NCBI RefSeq assembly: GCF_003043945.1
Contig: NZ_PYXG01000001.1
Location: 868,001-932,000, forward strand
DNA from: Prevotella sp. oral taxon 376
Lineage (GTDB): Bacteria; Bacteroidota; Bacteroidia; Bacteroidales; Bacteroidaceae
DNA: 64,000 bases
Direction: 5' to 3'
Of the stretch, positions 1 to 8,090 are shown piece by piece. The notes beneath the pieces were generated by a model, which saw only the letters and a program-made list of their open reading frames with translations, made no database searches and had not been told where the DNA came from. The translations under genes and the position numbers were made by a program. The stretch's first letter is position 1. Each line of letters opens with the position of its first letter.

Positions 1-830
1 TCCTCCTCGGGTTCCTCCGAGAGCGATACACGCACCGTGTCGCCGATGCCGTCGGCCAGCAAGGCCCCTATCCCCACGGCACTCTTGATGCGGCCGTCCT
101 CGCCCTCGCCGGCTTCCGTAACGCCGAGATGCAGCGGATAGCACATGTTTTCCTTCTCCATCTCTTCGACGAGAAGGCGCACCGAGCGCACCATTACCAT
201 GGTGTTCGACGACTTGATGCTGATGACCACATCGTGGAAGTCCTCTTTCTCGCAGATGCGCAGGAACTCCATGCAGCTCTCCACGATGCCCTCGGGCGTG
301 TCGCCGTAGCGGTTGCGTATCCTGTCTGACAGCGAGCCGTGGTTCACGCCGATGCGAATGGCGGTGTGATGGGCCTTGCAGATGTCGAGAAAGGGCACGA
401 ACCGCTCCTCTATCTTCCGCAATTCGGCGGCATATTCCTCGTCGGTATAGTCTATCTTGATGAACTTCCGCGCCGGGTCTACATAGTTGCCGGGGTTGAC
501 GCGCACCTTTTCTATATGCCGGGCGGCGATGTCCGCCACATTGGGATTGAAGTGTACATCGGCCACGAGCGGCGTTTTATAGCCCTTAAGGCGGAGTCCG
601 TCCCGGATGTTCTTCATGTTCTCGGCCTCGCGGCGGCCTTGCGTGGTGAGCCTCACCAGCTCTCCGCCAGCCTTGATGATGCGTTCTGCCTGATCTATGC
701 AAGCCTGTGTGTCGTTGGTATCCGTTGTTGTCATCGACTGGATGCGGATGGGGTTCTCTCCGCCCATGTCGAGTGCTCCGACATGGACTATCGAGGACTT
801 ACGGCGTTGGTAATTAAACAAATCGATCAT
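1..830 (-). CDS. ispG: 4-hydroxy-3-methylbut-2-enyl diphosphate synthase, IspG (partial)
   Basis: Iron-sulfur enzyme of the MEP isoprenoid pathway that converts methylerythritol cyclodiphosphate to HMBPP in the cytoplasm. Only about 276 N-terminal residues are inside the window; the gene continues past the left edge. The translation starts MIDLFNYQRRKSSIVHVG and carries IspG TIM-barrel signatures: GGENPIRIQSM near residues 23-33, then VADVHFNP, VRVNPGN and AIRIGVNHGS. The C-terminal iron-sulfur domain, and the insert typical of long Bacteroidetes IspG proteins, are not visible. It starts 36 bp after the purE stop on the same strand, so it is probably the last gene of the rpoN-PAP2-purE-ispG operon. 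Confidence 0.95.
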   Translation of the reverse strand, partial: MIDLFNYQRRKSSIVHVGALDMGGENPIRIQSMTTTDTNDTQACIDQAERIIKAGGELVRLTTQGRREAENMKNIRDGLRLKGYKTPLVADVHFNPNVADIAARHIEKVRVNPGNYVDPARKFIKIDYTDEEYAAELRKIEERFVPFLDICKAHHTAIRIGVNHGSLSDRIRNRYGDTPEGIVESCMEFLRICEKEDFHDVVISIKSSNTMVMVRSVRLLVEEMEKENMCYPLHLGVTEAGEGEDGRIKSAVGIGALLADGIGDTVRVSLSEEPEE

Positions 831-866
831 AGCTTCTCCCCTATCCTCTCCCAAGGAGAGGACGCT

Positions 867-1376
867 TTAGTTACACTTATATTCGTAGTCATGAATAGCG
901 GCCAAGTCTTCATTGGCTTTCTCTATTTTCGCCCCCAGACCCGCCTTCCAGGCTTCCACTTTCCCGGCCACTTCGTCATCGCCAAGCGCTATCATCTCGG
1001 CCGCGAGGATGGCCGCGTTCTGTGCGGCGTTCACTCCCACGGTGGCGACAGGTATGCCCGGGGGCATCTGAATGATGCTGAGCATGGCATCGAGGCCATC
1101 GAGCATGCCTTTGATGGGTACGCCGATGACGGGCAGGGAAGTGCTTGCGGCGATGACGCCGGGCAATGCGGCGGCCATTCCGGCTGCCGCAATGATGACC
1201 TTGATGCCGCGTCCCTTGGCGCCTTTGGCAAACGCTTCTACGGCGTGTGGTGTGCGATGGGCCGACAGGGCGTTGACCTCAAAGGGTATCTGGTTGTCGT
1301 TGAGCCACTTGCAGGCTTTCTCCATGACGGGCAAGTCGCTGGTGCTGCCCATGATAATACTAACTAACGGTTTCAT
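867..1376 (-). CDS. purE: 5-(carboxyamino)imidazole ribonucleotide mutase PurE
   Basis: Cytoplasmic purine biosynthesis enzyme that converts N5-CAIR to CAIR. The 169-residue product has the usual class I PurE length and motifs: [14 protein letters not shown] at the N-terminus, SAHRTP near residue 43, [12 protein letters not shown] in the middle and [21 protein letters not shown] further on. The reading frame stays open upstream to 1628, but that part overlaps the PAP2-like gene and has no PurE similarity, so the start [10 protein letters not shown] at 1376 is preferred. It lies 10 bp after the stop of the membrane protein gene and 36 bp before ispG, on the same strand. Confidence 0.96.
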   Translation of the reverse strand: MKPLVSIIMGSTSDLPVMEKACKWLNDNQIPFEVNALSAHRTPHAVEAFAKGAKGRGIKVIIAAAGMAAALPGVIAASTSLPVIGVPIKGMLDGLDAMLSIIQMPPGIPVATVGVNAAQNAAILAAEMIALGDDEVAGKVEAWKAGLGAKIEKANEDLAAIHDYEYKCN

Positions 1377-1386
1377 ATTTGATGGT

Positions 1387-1998
1387 TTAAATAATCGTGA
1401 AAAACCCCAAGACGAGCCCCACGAGAAACCCCGTGAGAACCTGTGCAAGGCTATGCTGGCGGAGGATAATGCGGCTGGAGCCCACCATGCCGGCGATGAT
1501 GAGTACCACGCAGAGCCACCAGTTGGGGTTGAAGGAGAAAAGAAAAGAGAAAGCCACGATGGCTCCCGCGACTCCTCCGATGGCTGCCGAGTGGGTGGAA
1601 ATCTTCCACCATACATTGATGACGGCACACAGGATCTGTATCAAGAGTGCCGCAAGCAGTATCCGGGCCATAAAGCTCGGGATGTGGAGCATGGTCATCA
1701 GATAGTAACAACCAAAGTAGCAGAGTATGGAAATGACATAGGGTACCATGCGGCGCTCCCTTGTTCCCAGCTCGATCAGGTCCCATCCCTGATAGCGACG
1801 GTAAAGGTGGATAAAGATGGAGGGAAGCAGAATGGTGAAGATATATACCAGGCCCAGCACCATGAGCTTGTATTGCCATGGAAGCAGGCTCATATAACTG
1901 AAGATGAACAACGCCATGAGCCCCACTAAAGGGAGGTAGAACGGCGTAAACACCATGCTCAACACTCTTGCTGTCAATATGATATTCTTCTCTTTCAT
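1387..1998 (-). CDS. PAP2-like integral membrane phosphatase
   Basis: A 203-residue polytopic membrane protein with about six hydrophobic segments. It keeps pieces of the PAP2 (type 2 phosphatidic acid phosphatase) signature: a charged GTRERR segment near 78-83, THSA near 135-138 in place of PSGH, and SRIILRQH near 175-182, resembling the SRxxxxxH block that holds the catalytic histidine. This suggests a lipid or isoprenoid phosphate phosphatase in the inner membrane, but the first motifs are degenerate and the substrate cannot be told. Its ATG overlaps the rpoN TGA (ATGA, 1995-1998), indicating translational coupling. Confidence 0.75.
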   Translation of the reverse strand: MKEKNIILTARVLSMVFTPFYLPLVGLMALFIFSYMSLLPWQYKLMVLGLVYIFTILLPSIFIHLYRRYQGWDLIELGTRERRMVPYVISILCYFGCYYLMTMLHIPSFMARILLAALLIQILCAVINVWWKISTHSAAIGGVAGAIVAFSFLFSFNPNWWLCVVLIIAGMVGSSRIILRQHSLAQVLTGFLVGLVLGFFTII

Positions 1999-3500
1999 AC
2001 TCTTCTTAACCGGGCTACGGGTATTCCCAGTTGCTGCCGGTATTTGGCAATCGTGCGACGGGCAATGGGGAATCCCTTGTCTTTCATCATCTCAGCCAGG
2101 GCATCGTCGCTCAGAGGACGGCCCTTGTCTTCCTTTTCCACGATTTCCTTCAGCGTGAGACGGAGCTTTCGGGTGGACGCTTCCTCGCCGTCGGCGGCTA
2201 CATAGCCGTCGCTGAAGAAGAACTTGAGGGGGAAGGTGCCCCACTTGGTTTGTGCGTATTTGGCGTTCGCCACACGCGACACGGTTGATATATCGAGGCC
2301 CGTCTTATCAGCAATGTCTTTCAGGATCATGGGTTTGAGGTCGGCTTCATCTCCATCGAGAAAGAAGGTGCGCTGGTATTCTATGATGGCCTTCATGGTC
2401 AGGTAAAGCGTGTGTCGTCGTTGCTTGATGGCATCGATGAAGCCCTGGGCCTTGTCCACTTTCTCCTTGGCGTAGAGCAGGGCTTCCTTCTCTTGCCGGT
2501 TCATGCCCTGCTTGTTATTGCGATAGGTGTGCACCATGTCGGTGAATGATGGAGAAACCGTGAGTTCGGGAATATTGCCGTGGTTGAGAGAAAAGCTGAT
2601 CGAATTCTCGTCTTCATCTGTTTCGACGATGAAATCGGGTGTTATCTGCTGCAAGTTGCGGCCTTCGGTCTCGCCAAGCGACGCTCCCGGCTTCGGATTT
2701 AGTTTGAGAATTTCGTTGCGGAGCGTTTCCTTTTGAAGGTCGGTGAGGTTCATTTCACTCTGAATCTTGTCCCAATGCTTCTTGAGAAACGCGTCGTAGT
2801 GGTTGTCGATGACTTCTCGCATGAGTTCCTTCAGGCGCCCTTCCGGCTTCCGGGCTATTTGCAGAAGCAGGCATTCCTGCAGCGACCGGGCACCGATTCC
2901 GGCAGGGTCGAAGCCCTGTAATACCTTCAGCAGCCGTTCAATTTCCTGTTCTGGCACATCGATGCTATGGTAGATGGCAAGTTCGTCAGTGATGGCATCG
3001 AGTGATTTTCGCAGGATGCCATCGTCGTCGAGAGAACCTATCAGGTATTCCATAATATCTCTCTGTGTCTCCGTAAGGTCCTCCATCCCCATCTGTTCCT
3101 TGAGTTTGTCGTAGAAGGAGGTAGTATCGCCATAGACGATTTCTTCATAGTCGGCGTTGTCTTGCATCTGATGCCCACTCGAAACAGGAGGAAGCTCGTC
3201 GTCGCTGCCCAGTCCTTCGAGGGCGGAATCCAAGGCCTCCTCGCGCTCTTCGCGTTCGGTCTTTTCCATGAAAGCCTCTTCCGTGTCGGCAGCGGGGTCT
3301 CCTTCCGAGGAAGGGGTGTCGTCGATCGGCTCCTTGTCGCCGACCTCAAGGGCCGGATTATCGTCCAGTTCGGTGAGCACGCTTTCCTCCAGTTCGTTGA
3401 GGGGCATCTCCACCATCTTCACGAAGAGCATTTGCTGCTGGGTCAGGCGCTGCTGTTGAGCAAGCTTCTGGGTTTGTTCCTGTATGAGTCTTTGTGGCAT
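1995..3500 (-). CDS. rpoN: RNA polymerase sigma-54 factor RpoN
   Basis: Alternative sigma factor that binds -24/-12 promoters and needs an AAA+ activator. The 501-residue protein has all parts: a glutamine-rich region I (residues 5-40), an acidic linker (about 55-125), the core-binding domain, a helix-turn-helix zone (near 400-430) and the RpoN box ARRTIAKYRQQL near 480-491 at the extreme C-terminus. Its ATG follows directly on the stop of the upstream hypothetical gene, and its stop overlaps the PAP2-like start. No sigma-54 activator gene is present in this window, so its targets must be elsewhere. Confidence 0.97.
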   Translation of the reverse strand: MPQRLIQEQTQKLAQQQRLTQQQMLFVKMVEMPLNELEESVLTELDDNPALEVGDKEPIDDTPSSEGDPAADTEEAFMEKTEREEREEALDSALEGLGSDDELPPVSSGHQMQDNADYEEIVYGDTTSFYDKLKEQMGMEDLTETQRDIMEYLIGSLDDDGILRKSLDAITDELAIYHSIDVPEQEIERLLKVLQGFDPAGIGARSLQECLLLQIARKPEGRLKELMREVIDNHYDAFLKKHWDKIQSEMNLTDLQKETLRNEILKLNPKPGASLGETEGRNLQQITPDFIVETDEDENSISFSLNHGNIPELTVSPSFTDMVHTYRNNKQGMNRQEKEALLYAKEKVDKAQGFIDAIKQRRHTLYLTMKAIIEYQRTFFLDGDEADLKPMILKDIADKTGLDISTVSRVANAKYAQTKWGTFPLKFFFSDGYVAADGEEASTRKLRLTLKEIVEKEDKGRPLSDDALAEMMKDKGFPIARRTIAKYRQQLGIPVARLRRV

Positions 3501-4151
3501 TTATTTCTTGAAATATTCCTTGAGTTGGGCCGCAAAGGCCGACAGCTTCTCGGGATTGTGGTTGCCATAGCGCTGCCATATCTCCTTGCAGGGAGCGAGC
3601 AGCGGGCTTATCATCATGTCGGATCGATTCAGATAAGGGTCGTAAATCTGATAGATTTCCATGATATCGCATATTTTTCGTCCGGGCACTTTGATGAGTT
3701 TGGCGAGTTCTTCAATTTCGGGAGTCTCGGGAACCATGGTGATGGGCGTGAGGCGGAAGTACTGGTCGAGAATCAGGATGAGCTTAGCAGGGGTGATATC
3801 GGAGCCTTCTTCGACGGGTTTGAAGTCTTTTTCCCACGACTCCTGTATCTCCACGCCGTCGTAGAAGTTGGATGCCAGTCCGAAGCCGTGCATCTGGCGC
3901 AGGAGCTTCACGCCGCGGGAAAGTTTCTTGGGGCTCTTGGCATAGGTGTTCCACAGCTTCTCGATGCGTGGCGTATCAAGCCTGCGCAGACGAAATACCT
4001 GCTTGTAAAGGAACTCCGGCTGTATGTGAAGTTCGAGCGCGAGGTCAATCAGAGGGCGTGAATAGAGCGCTTTCACACCTACGGGCTTCTTTAAATAAAG
4101 TTGCATGAGCAAGAGCCAGTATTCGTCCGACCAGTTTTTGGGTTTTGCCAT
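3501..4151 (-). CDS. conserved hypothetical protein upstream of rpoN
   Basis: A 216-residue soluble, lysine-rich protein of unknown function, beginning MAKPKNWSDEYWLLLMQLYLKK. No catalytic motif or membrane segment was recognised. The frame is open upstream to 4319, but a consensus promoter at 4168-4198 sits inside that extension, so the start at 4151 is preferred. Its TAA is followed immediately by the rpoN ATG, so the two are almost certainly co-transcribed. Co-transcription with rpoN could mean a role in the same regulon, but that is a guess from position only. Confidence 0.8.
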   Translation of the reverse strand: MAKPKNWSDEYWLLLMQLYLKKPVGVKALYSRPLIDLALELHIQPEFLYKQVFRLRRLDTPRIEKLWNTYAKSPKKLSRGVKLLRQMHGFGLASNFYDGVEIQESWEKDFKPVEEGSDITPAKLILILDQYFRLTPITMVPETPEIEELAKLIKVPGRKICDIMEIYQIYDPYLNRSDMMISPLLAPCKEIWQRYGNHNPEKLSAFAAQLKEYFKK

Positions 4152-4167
4152 AACACGATTCTTTTTG

Positions 4168-4198
4168 CAAAAATAGCATTTTTTGGCGTTATCGCAAA
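4168..4198 (-). promoter_or_regulatory. Bacteroidetes-type promoter of the rpoN-purE-ispG operon
   Basis: On the minus strand the -7 box is TATTTTTG (4168-4175) and the -33 box TTTG (4195-4198), with a 19 bp spacer, an exact match to the primary Bacteroidetes consensus. Transcription would begin about 10 nt before the ATG at 4151, giving a very short leader and supporting that start codon. Confidence 0.75.
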
Positions 4199-4287
4199 AT
4201 AAATAAGGTGATAAAAATGTGAAATAGGGTTTATTCTCCAGAAATGGATCCAAGGTCCGATTTTTGCGAGCGGGCAAGTGGGAGGCT

Positions 4288-5634
4288 TCACTCGTTGATG
4301 TTGAGGCGCAGTCCCACATTGAGGTTGAACTTCAGCGGTTTGTCGGTGTAGTAGGTTTCCAGGTCGCTTCCGTTCTTGAAGTAATAGCTTGCACCCGGCT
4401 CCGCATAGATACTGAGGTGATTGGTCAGGTTATATTCAATCCCTGCCGCGGCATTGGCCGACATCTGCAGGCGATTCATCTTTACCTTCTCGGTGGTTGT
4501 TTCGACAGCCTTGCCCTGCATGGGAGCTTTCACTTCCGCCTTCCCGCTCACCATTTTCTGTGCCTCGACCCCTGCCGTGAGATACATATTGAGCCGCTTG
4601 GCGCGGTAAACGGTGTAGCTCGCGCTTATGGGAATTCCGATGAAGTGCATCTGGCGGTGCATGGATTCTTCCCTCGGAGGCGTGTAGCGATAGAAGTCGG
4701 AAGAAAGGTAAGTATAGGATACGCCCGTCTGGACGCTCCATCGCTGGCTGATGCCATAATGAATCTGGAAACCTATCTTCACGGGCAGGTGATGGTGGCT
4801 CTTCTCCTCACGAAAGTTGGTGGCCATCATCGAGATGTCGCGGAGGGGGGCATCATACTGTACGCCACGGAATGAAGGGGCGCTCGCCGAACTGGTTCCG
4901 GCGCCCGTTCCGGCGTAATAGATTCCCAGTCGTATTTCCGCATTACGGCCGCCGGCGGTATGGTATGCCTGCCGCTGGGGCGACAGAGCCTTGCGATTGT
5001 CCTGCGGCGAGCTTTGTGCGGGATGGTGAGTCTTAGGCCGCGCTTTCTCTTTTTCTTGCTCCTGATGATCGGCGGTAGGGGTCTCCTTGAGTGTTTTGGA
5101 GGTTTCGTCGGGGAGCGCGGTCTCATGGTTTTCAGGCTCGGTCTTGGTCTCTCCGGCCTTGGCAAGCAATAGGGTCTTGGAGTTTTCGTTGCCGTGTCGG
5201 AGAACGGCGGCTATCTTGTTGAATAGGGAAGACGGCTTTTCGTCTGACGAATTCGCCGATTTTGTCTGACGAATTCGCCGATTTTGTCTGACGAATTCGC
5301 CGATTTTGTCATTCGAAAGGTTATCTCCATTCTCGCTTCCTGCCAGTTCCCGTCCGGCTTCCTGTGGATTCTGTTGTTTCCAGGCGACGCGGGAAGTGTC
5401 GGGGGTGTCGGCCAACTTCGTTCCTATGAGCAGGATCACGGCAAGCAAGGCGGCAATACCGGCAGCGCGCCATGCCCATAACGGCACGGTGCGGGCGTTC
5501 GGTTTCTTTGCAGGCACAGGATTGAAGCCTCGCCGACGCATCTCCTTTTTGATGTCGTCGAGCAGGCCTTCGGGCGCCTTGCGCTGGTAGTCGCCCATCT
5601 GGTTGCGCATTTGTTTCATCCAGTCTTGTTTCAT
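4288..5634 (-). CDS. anti-sigma factor fused to an outer-membrane beta-barrel domain
   Basis: A 448-residue protein with three parts: a cytoplasmic N-terminus (1-50), one transmembrane helix (about 51-73), a charged low-complexity linker (about 80-225), and a C-terminal barrel-like domain (about 230-448) with alternating strands ending LKFNLNVGLRLNINE. The start overlaps the ECF sigma gene stop (5631-5634), the usual order for a sigma/anti-sigma pair, so it probably holds the sigma factor at the membrane. How one polypeptide could span both membranes is unclear; the linker may cross the periplasm, or the barrel-like domain may be periplasmic. Residues about 110-131 are encoded by three identical 22 bp repeats. 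Confidence 0.75.
   Translation of the reverse strand: MKQDWMKQMRNQMGDYQRKAPEGLLDDIKKEMRRRGFNPVPAKKPNARTVPLWAWRAAGIAALLAVILLIGTKLADTPDTSRVAWKQQNPQEAGRELAGSENGDNLSNDKIGEFVRQNRRIRQTKSANSSDEKPSSLFNKIAAVLRHGNENSKTLLLAKAGETKTEPENHETALPDETSKTLKETPTADHQEQEKEKARPKTHHPAQSSPQDNRKALSPQRQAYHTAGGRNAEIRLGIYYAGTGAGTSSASAPSFRGVQYDAPLRDISMMATNFREEKSHHHLPVKIGFQIHYGISQRWSVQTGVSYTYLSSDFYRYTPPREESMHRQMHFIGIPISASYTVYRAKRLNMYLTAGVEAQKMVSGKAEVKAPMQGKAVETTTEKVKMNRLQMSANAAAGIEYNLTNHLSIYAEPGASYYFKNGSDLETYYTDKPLKFNLNVGLRLNINE
5243..5308 (-). repeat. three perfect 22 bp tandem repeats inside the anti-sigma fusion gene
   Basis: Three identical units at 5243-5264, 5265-5286 and 5287-5308, each containing an EcoRI-type GAATTC. 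The unit length is not a multiple of three, so the copies are read in three different frames (roughly KIGEFVR, QNRRIRQ, TKSANSSD), and three copies together restore the frame. Loss or gain of one unit would shift the frame between the membrane helix and the barrel domain. Each unit can be split into a 17 bp quasi-palindrome (ATTTTGTCTGACGAATT) and the 5 bp linker CGCCG, the same design as the intergenic arrays elsewhere in the window. Confidence 0.95.
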
Positions 5635-6197
5635 AGCGCGTCTGCTGAGGTTCGTTGTTCTTTGATCATTCGTGCGAGCAAGTTTTTCGCCCGATGGAAT
5701 TGTGAGGCCGAGGAATCGGGCTTGATGCCAAGCTTGGAGGCTATCTCCTTGTGGCTGAGGCCTTCGATGGCGAAGAGATTGAATATCTCGCGGTAACCTG
5801 CCGGCAGTTGGCGGATGAACCGCGCGAGGTCGGTGCTGTCCATGTGGTCGGTATCGGGTTCCTCCTCGGGTATGTCGGGTGGGTCGGCCAGGAGTTTCTC
5901 AGGGGCCCGCAGGCGTTTTTTGCGGAGGAAGAGGAGCGACTCGTTGACCACGATTCTCGACATCCAGGCTTTCAGCGAGCCTTTGCCGCGATAGCTGAAA
6001 CTGCCTATGCCCATGAATATCTTGATGAAACTTTCCTGAAGCACATCTTTCAGATCGTCGTCAGCGGTGATGTATCGTGTGCATACGCCCGTCAGATAGT
6101 CGGCATAGCGGTCGTACAACTCATCCATGGCCGAGGAGTCTCCCCGGTTGAATAACCGTATGATTTGTAGTTCGATATTGTTTCCTGCTATCTTCAT
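5631..6197 (-). CDS. ECF-type RNA polymerase sigma factor
   Basis: A 188-residue sigma-70 family factor of the extracytoplasmic function class. Region 2 covers about residues 20-90 (YADYLTGVCTRYITADDDLKDVLQESFIKIF, then GKGSLKAWMSRIVVNESL) and region 4 about 125-180 (LPAGYREIFNLFAIEGLSHKEIASKLGI), separated by an acidic linker. It lies directly upstream of the anti-sigma fusion with an ATGA overlap. Its target promoters are unknown. An upstream -7-like box TATCTTTG lies at 6248-6255 on the minus strand, without a clear -33 partner. Confidence 0.93.
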   Translation of the reverse strand: MKIAGNNIELQIIRLFNRGDSSAMDELYDRYADYLTGVCTRYITADDDLKDVLQESFIKIFMGIGSFSYRGKGSLKAWMSRIVVNESLLFLRKKRLRAPEKLLADPPDIPEEEPDTDHMDSTDLARFIRQLPAGYREIFNLFAIEGLSHKEIASKLGIKPDSSASQFHRAKNLLARMIKEQRTSADAL

Positions 6198-6247
6198 CCT
6201 ATACCAGCGGACAGTAACTTGTAAGTTCCCGTTCTGTTTTCTGACTG

Positions 6248-6255
6248 CAAAGATA
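6248..6255 (-). promoter_or_regulatory. probable -7 box of the sigma/anti-sigma operon
   Basis: TATCTTTG on the minus strand, matching the TAnnTTTG consensus about 50 bp before the sigma factor ATG. No good TTTG lies at the expected -33 position. Confidence 0.45.
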
Positions 6256-6390
6256 GAAAACCTAATCCTGAAATGCTGTGGTTTTTATCATATTAACATT
6301 TTGTCCAGACAGGTTTTCTATCTTGCTTTTTACACTTGCAGCCAATCACTTGGATGCCGGTGTCGCTATTATCAGAAAAAAGTTACATAA

Positions 6391-6987
6391 TCATTTGGTT
6401 CCGCTGAAAACGAGAGGCGTGGGGTTCTTTAGGTAATTAGTCTGCCCTTTGTCCACGGAGATGTTTCCAATCAGAAGCTGGATCTGGAGCTCTTTTTTCG
6501 AAGCATCATAGATTCCAACAGAAGCGGCACTGTTTATATAGAACAGAACCTGTACTTGGTGTGCTGCTCCGCCATAGTTGAGGGACAGCTCTATGGGAGC
6601 GGTGTTGGCGAGGAATACCACCGGCGAGACACGGGTGAAATAGAGGTTGCACTTGAGTTCTTTGTTCTCCGCGCTCTCCAAGGCGGTCTTGAGCGTGTTG
6701 TCTTCCACGAATTTGGCCAACAGGCTTGCGGGGAACTGCTTCACGGTTATCGTGGTGTCCATGTCGGCACTCCACTGGATGTCGAGGGAATCGGTTTTGT
6801 CGTTGGAGTTGTTCGGGTTTTGGCTGGGATAGATCAGCTTGCCGGTATAGTTGCCTTTTACGGCATTTAGGCAGGCAGCAATTTCTTCCTTGGTGAGCGT
6901 GTATCCATTGTCGTCCGTGTTACAGGAGGTCAGAAACATGGCTGCCATACAGCATAACATTACTGAAAAGAATTTTAATTTTTTCAT
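6391..6987 (-). CDS. DUF4840-type lipoprotein
   Basis: A 198-residue exported lipoprotein. The N-terminus MKKLKFFSVMLCCMAAMFLTSC has a hydrophobic core and a lipobox (LTSC, Cys22). The mature part starts with acidic NTDDNGYTLTKEEI and continues as a predicted beta-rich domain (GNYTGKLIYPSQNPN..., ...VQVLFYINSAASVGIYD...). The layout fits the Bacteroidetes DUF4840 family, which has no known function. The gene stands alone, with about 190 bp to the sigma gene downstream and a divergent hydrolase gene upstream. Confidence 0.75.
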   Translation of the reverse strand: MKKLKFFSVMLCCMAAMFLTSCNTDDNGYTLTKEEIAACLNAVKGNYTGKLIYPSQNPNNSNDKTDSLDIQWSADMDTTITVKQFPASLLAKFVEDNTLKTALESAENKELKCNLYFTRVSPVVFLANTAPIELSLNYGGAAHQVQVLFYINSAASVGIYDASKKELQIQLLIGNISVDKGQTNYLKNPTPLVFSGTK

Positions 6988-7120
6988 TTTTCTTGTTTTT
7001 AAATTGATGAATGAATATCTATCATTATTTTATTTATTAAATGCAAAGATGAAGAAAATCTTGCATAGAATGGAAAAATATTATAAAAAAAGTTGATTTT
7101 TGTACCGGGCAGAGAATTAT

Positions 7121-7152
7121 TTTGGCGTTTTGGCACCTTTCCTTTATCTTTG
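7121..7152 (+). promoter_or_regulatory. promoter of the secreted hydrolase gene
   Basis: A TTTG at 7121-7124 and a -7 box TATCTTTG at 7145-7152 with a 20 bp spacer, about 95 bp upstream of the hydrolase ATG. It is the best match in the 6988-7248 gap, which otherwise shows only AT-rich sequence. Confidence 0.65.
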
Positions 7153-7248
7153 CATGTATCATGACCCGCGGCATGGACACGACTCTTTTCTCAATGAGAA
7201 GGCGCAGGTAGGTAGCAAGTCTGCCGAATATTAAAAATCATCAGAAAC

Positions 7249-8055
7249 ATGAAGCGAATCCTATTTTATATGATGTTGTTGCTGTGGCTCGCATTTCCTG
7301 TGGGCGCACAGACCAAGGGAAAGATTGAGGCGAAGCGCGGGGTTATCTCAGGAGGCTACAATTTCTTGCTCTTCACGCCCGACGAATATGAGGTCGACCG
7401 GCATCCGTTGCCACTCGTCGTCTTCCTTCATGGGGCAAGCCTTTGTGGGAATAACCTTGACCGGGTGCGCCGATACGGTACGCTTGATGCCATAGAGAAG
7501 GGTCGTGTCATCCCCACTTTTGTCGTAGCGCCGCAGAATCCGGGAGGAGCATGGAGCCCCAAGAAGCTTAACGACATCCTGGAATGGATGGAGGAACACT
7601 ACGAGGTGGATCGCTCGCGCGTCTATGTGCTTGGCATGAGTCTGGGCGGATACGGCACGCTCGACTTCGCGGGCACCTATCCCGAGAAGATAGCAGCCGC
7701 CATGGCTCTCTGTGGGGGATGCAGTCTGGAGGATATGCAGGGGCTTGGCAGGCTGCCTCTCTGGATCATGCACGGCACCGCCGACCGTGCGGTATCCGTG
7801 GAACAGAGCAAACGGGTGGTCAAGGCCCTTCAGGATAAGGCCGCCGACAAGCTTCTGCGTTATGACTGGGTGCAAGGAGGGTCGCATGGATATCTTGCCC
7901 GAGTGTTCTATCTTCAGAAGACCTATGACTGGCTTTTCTCGCATTCGCTGAACGACAAGCCACGCATGGTAGATCGTTCTTTCGACATCGACAGGCAAGA
8001 TATTCAGACTACTTATCAGGATTTGAGGAAAATGGATCTGTATGAAAAGGACTGA
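7249..8055 (+). CDS. secreted alpha/beta hydrolase (esterase-like)
   Basis: A 268-residue exported serine hydrolase. Residues 1-20 form a signal peptide ending VGAQ. The mature protein has the alpha/beta fold signatures: VVFLHGASLCG (57-67, oxyanion region), the nucleophile elbow GMSLGG with Ser131, a predicted acid Asp179 in HGTADRAV, and the base His213 in GGSHGY. This layout fits the carboxylesterase/phospholipase group often paired with polysaccharide use in Bacteroidetes. The substrate is unknown and no glycan-degrading genes flank it. Confidence 0.85.
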   Translation: MKRILFYMMLLLWLAFPVGAQTKGKIEAKRGVISGGYNFLLFTPDEYEVDRHPLPLVVFLHGASLCGNNLDRVRRYGTLDAIEKGRVIPTFVVAPQNPGGAWSPKKLNDILEWMEEHYEVDRSRVYVLGMSLGGYGTLDFAGTYPEKIAAAMALCGGCSLEDMQGLGRLPLWIMHGTADRAVSVEQSKRVVKALQDKAADKLLRYDWVQGGSHGYLARVFYLQKTYDWLFSHSLNDKPRMVDRSFDIDRQDIQTTYQDLRKMDLYEKD

Positions 8056-8090
8056 TGCCTCCTGGAAATGCGGAACAGATGTTCTCGATG

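Noticed and set aside
831-866. Inverted repeat CTCTCCTTGGGAGAG between purE and ispG
   Set aside because: A short hairpin in a 36 bp gap within an operon; no T-run and no link to the 22 bp family.
339-1367. 342-codon plus-strand open frame
   Set aside because: It runs antisense to ispG and purE, which have clear family motifs; a shadow caused by codon use.
867-1628. 253-residue extended PurE
   Set aside because: The extra 84 residues overlap the PAP2-like gene and lack similarity; the normal PurE length starts at 1376.
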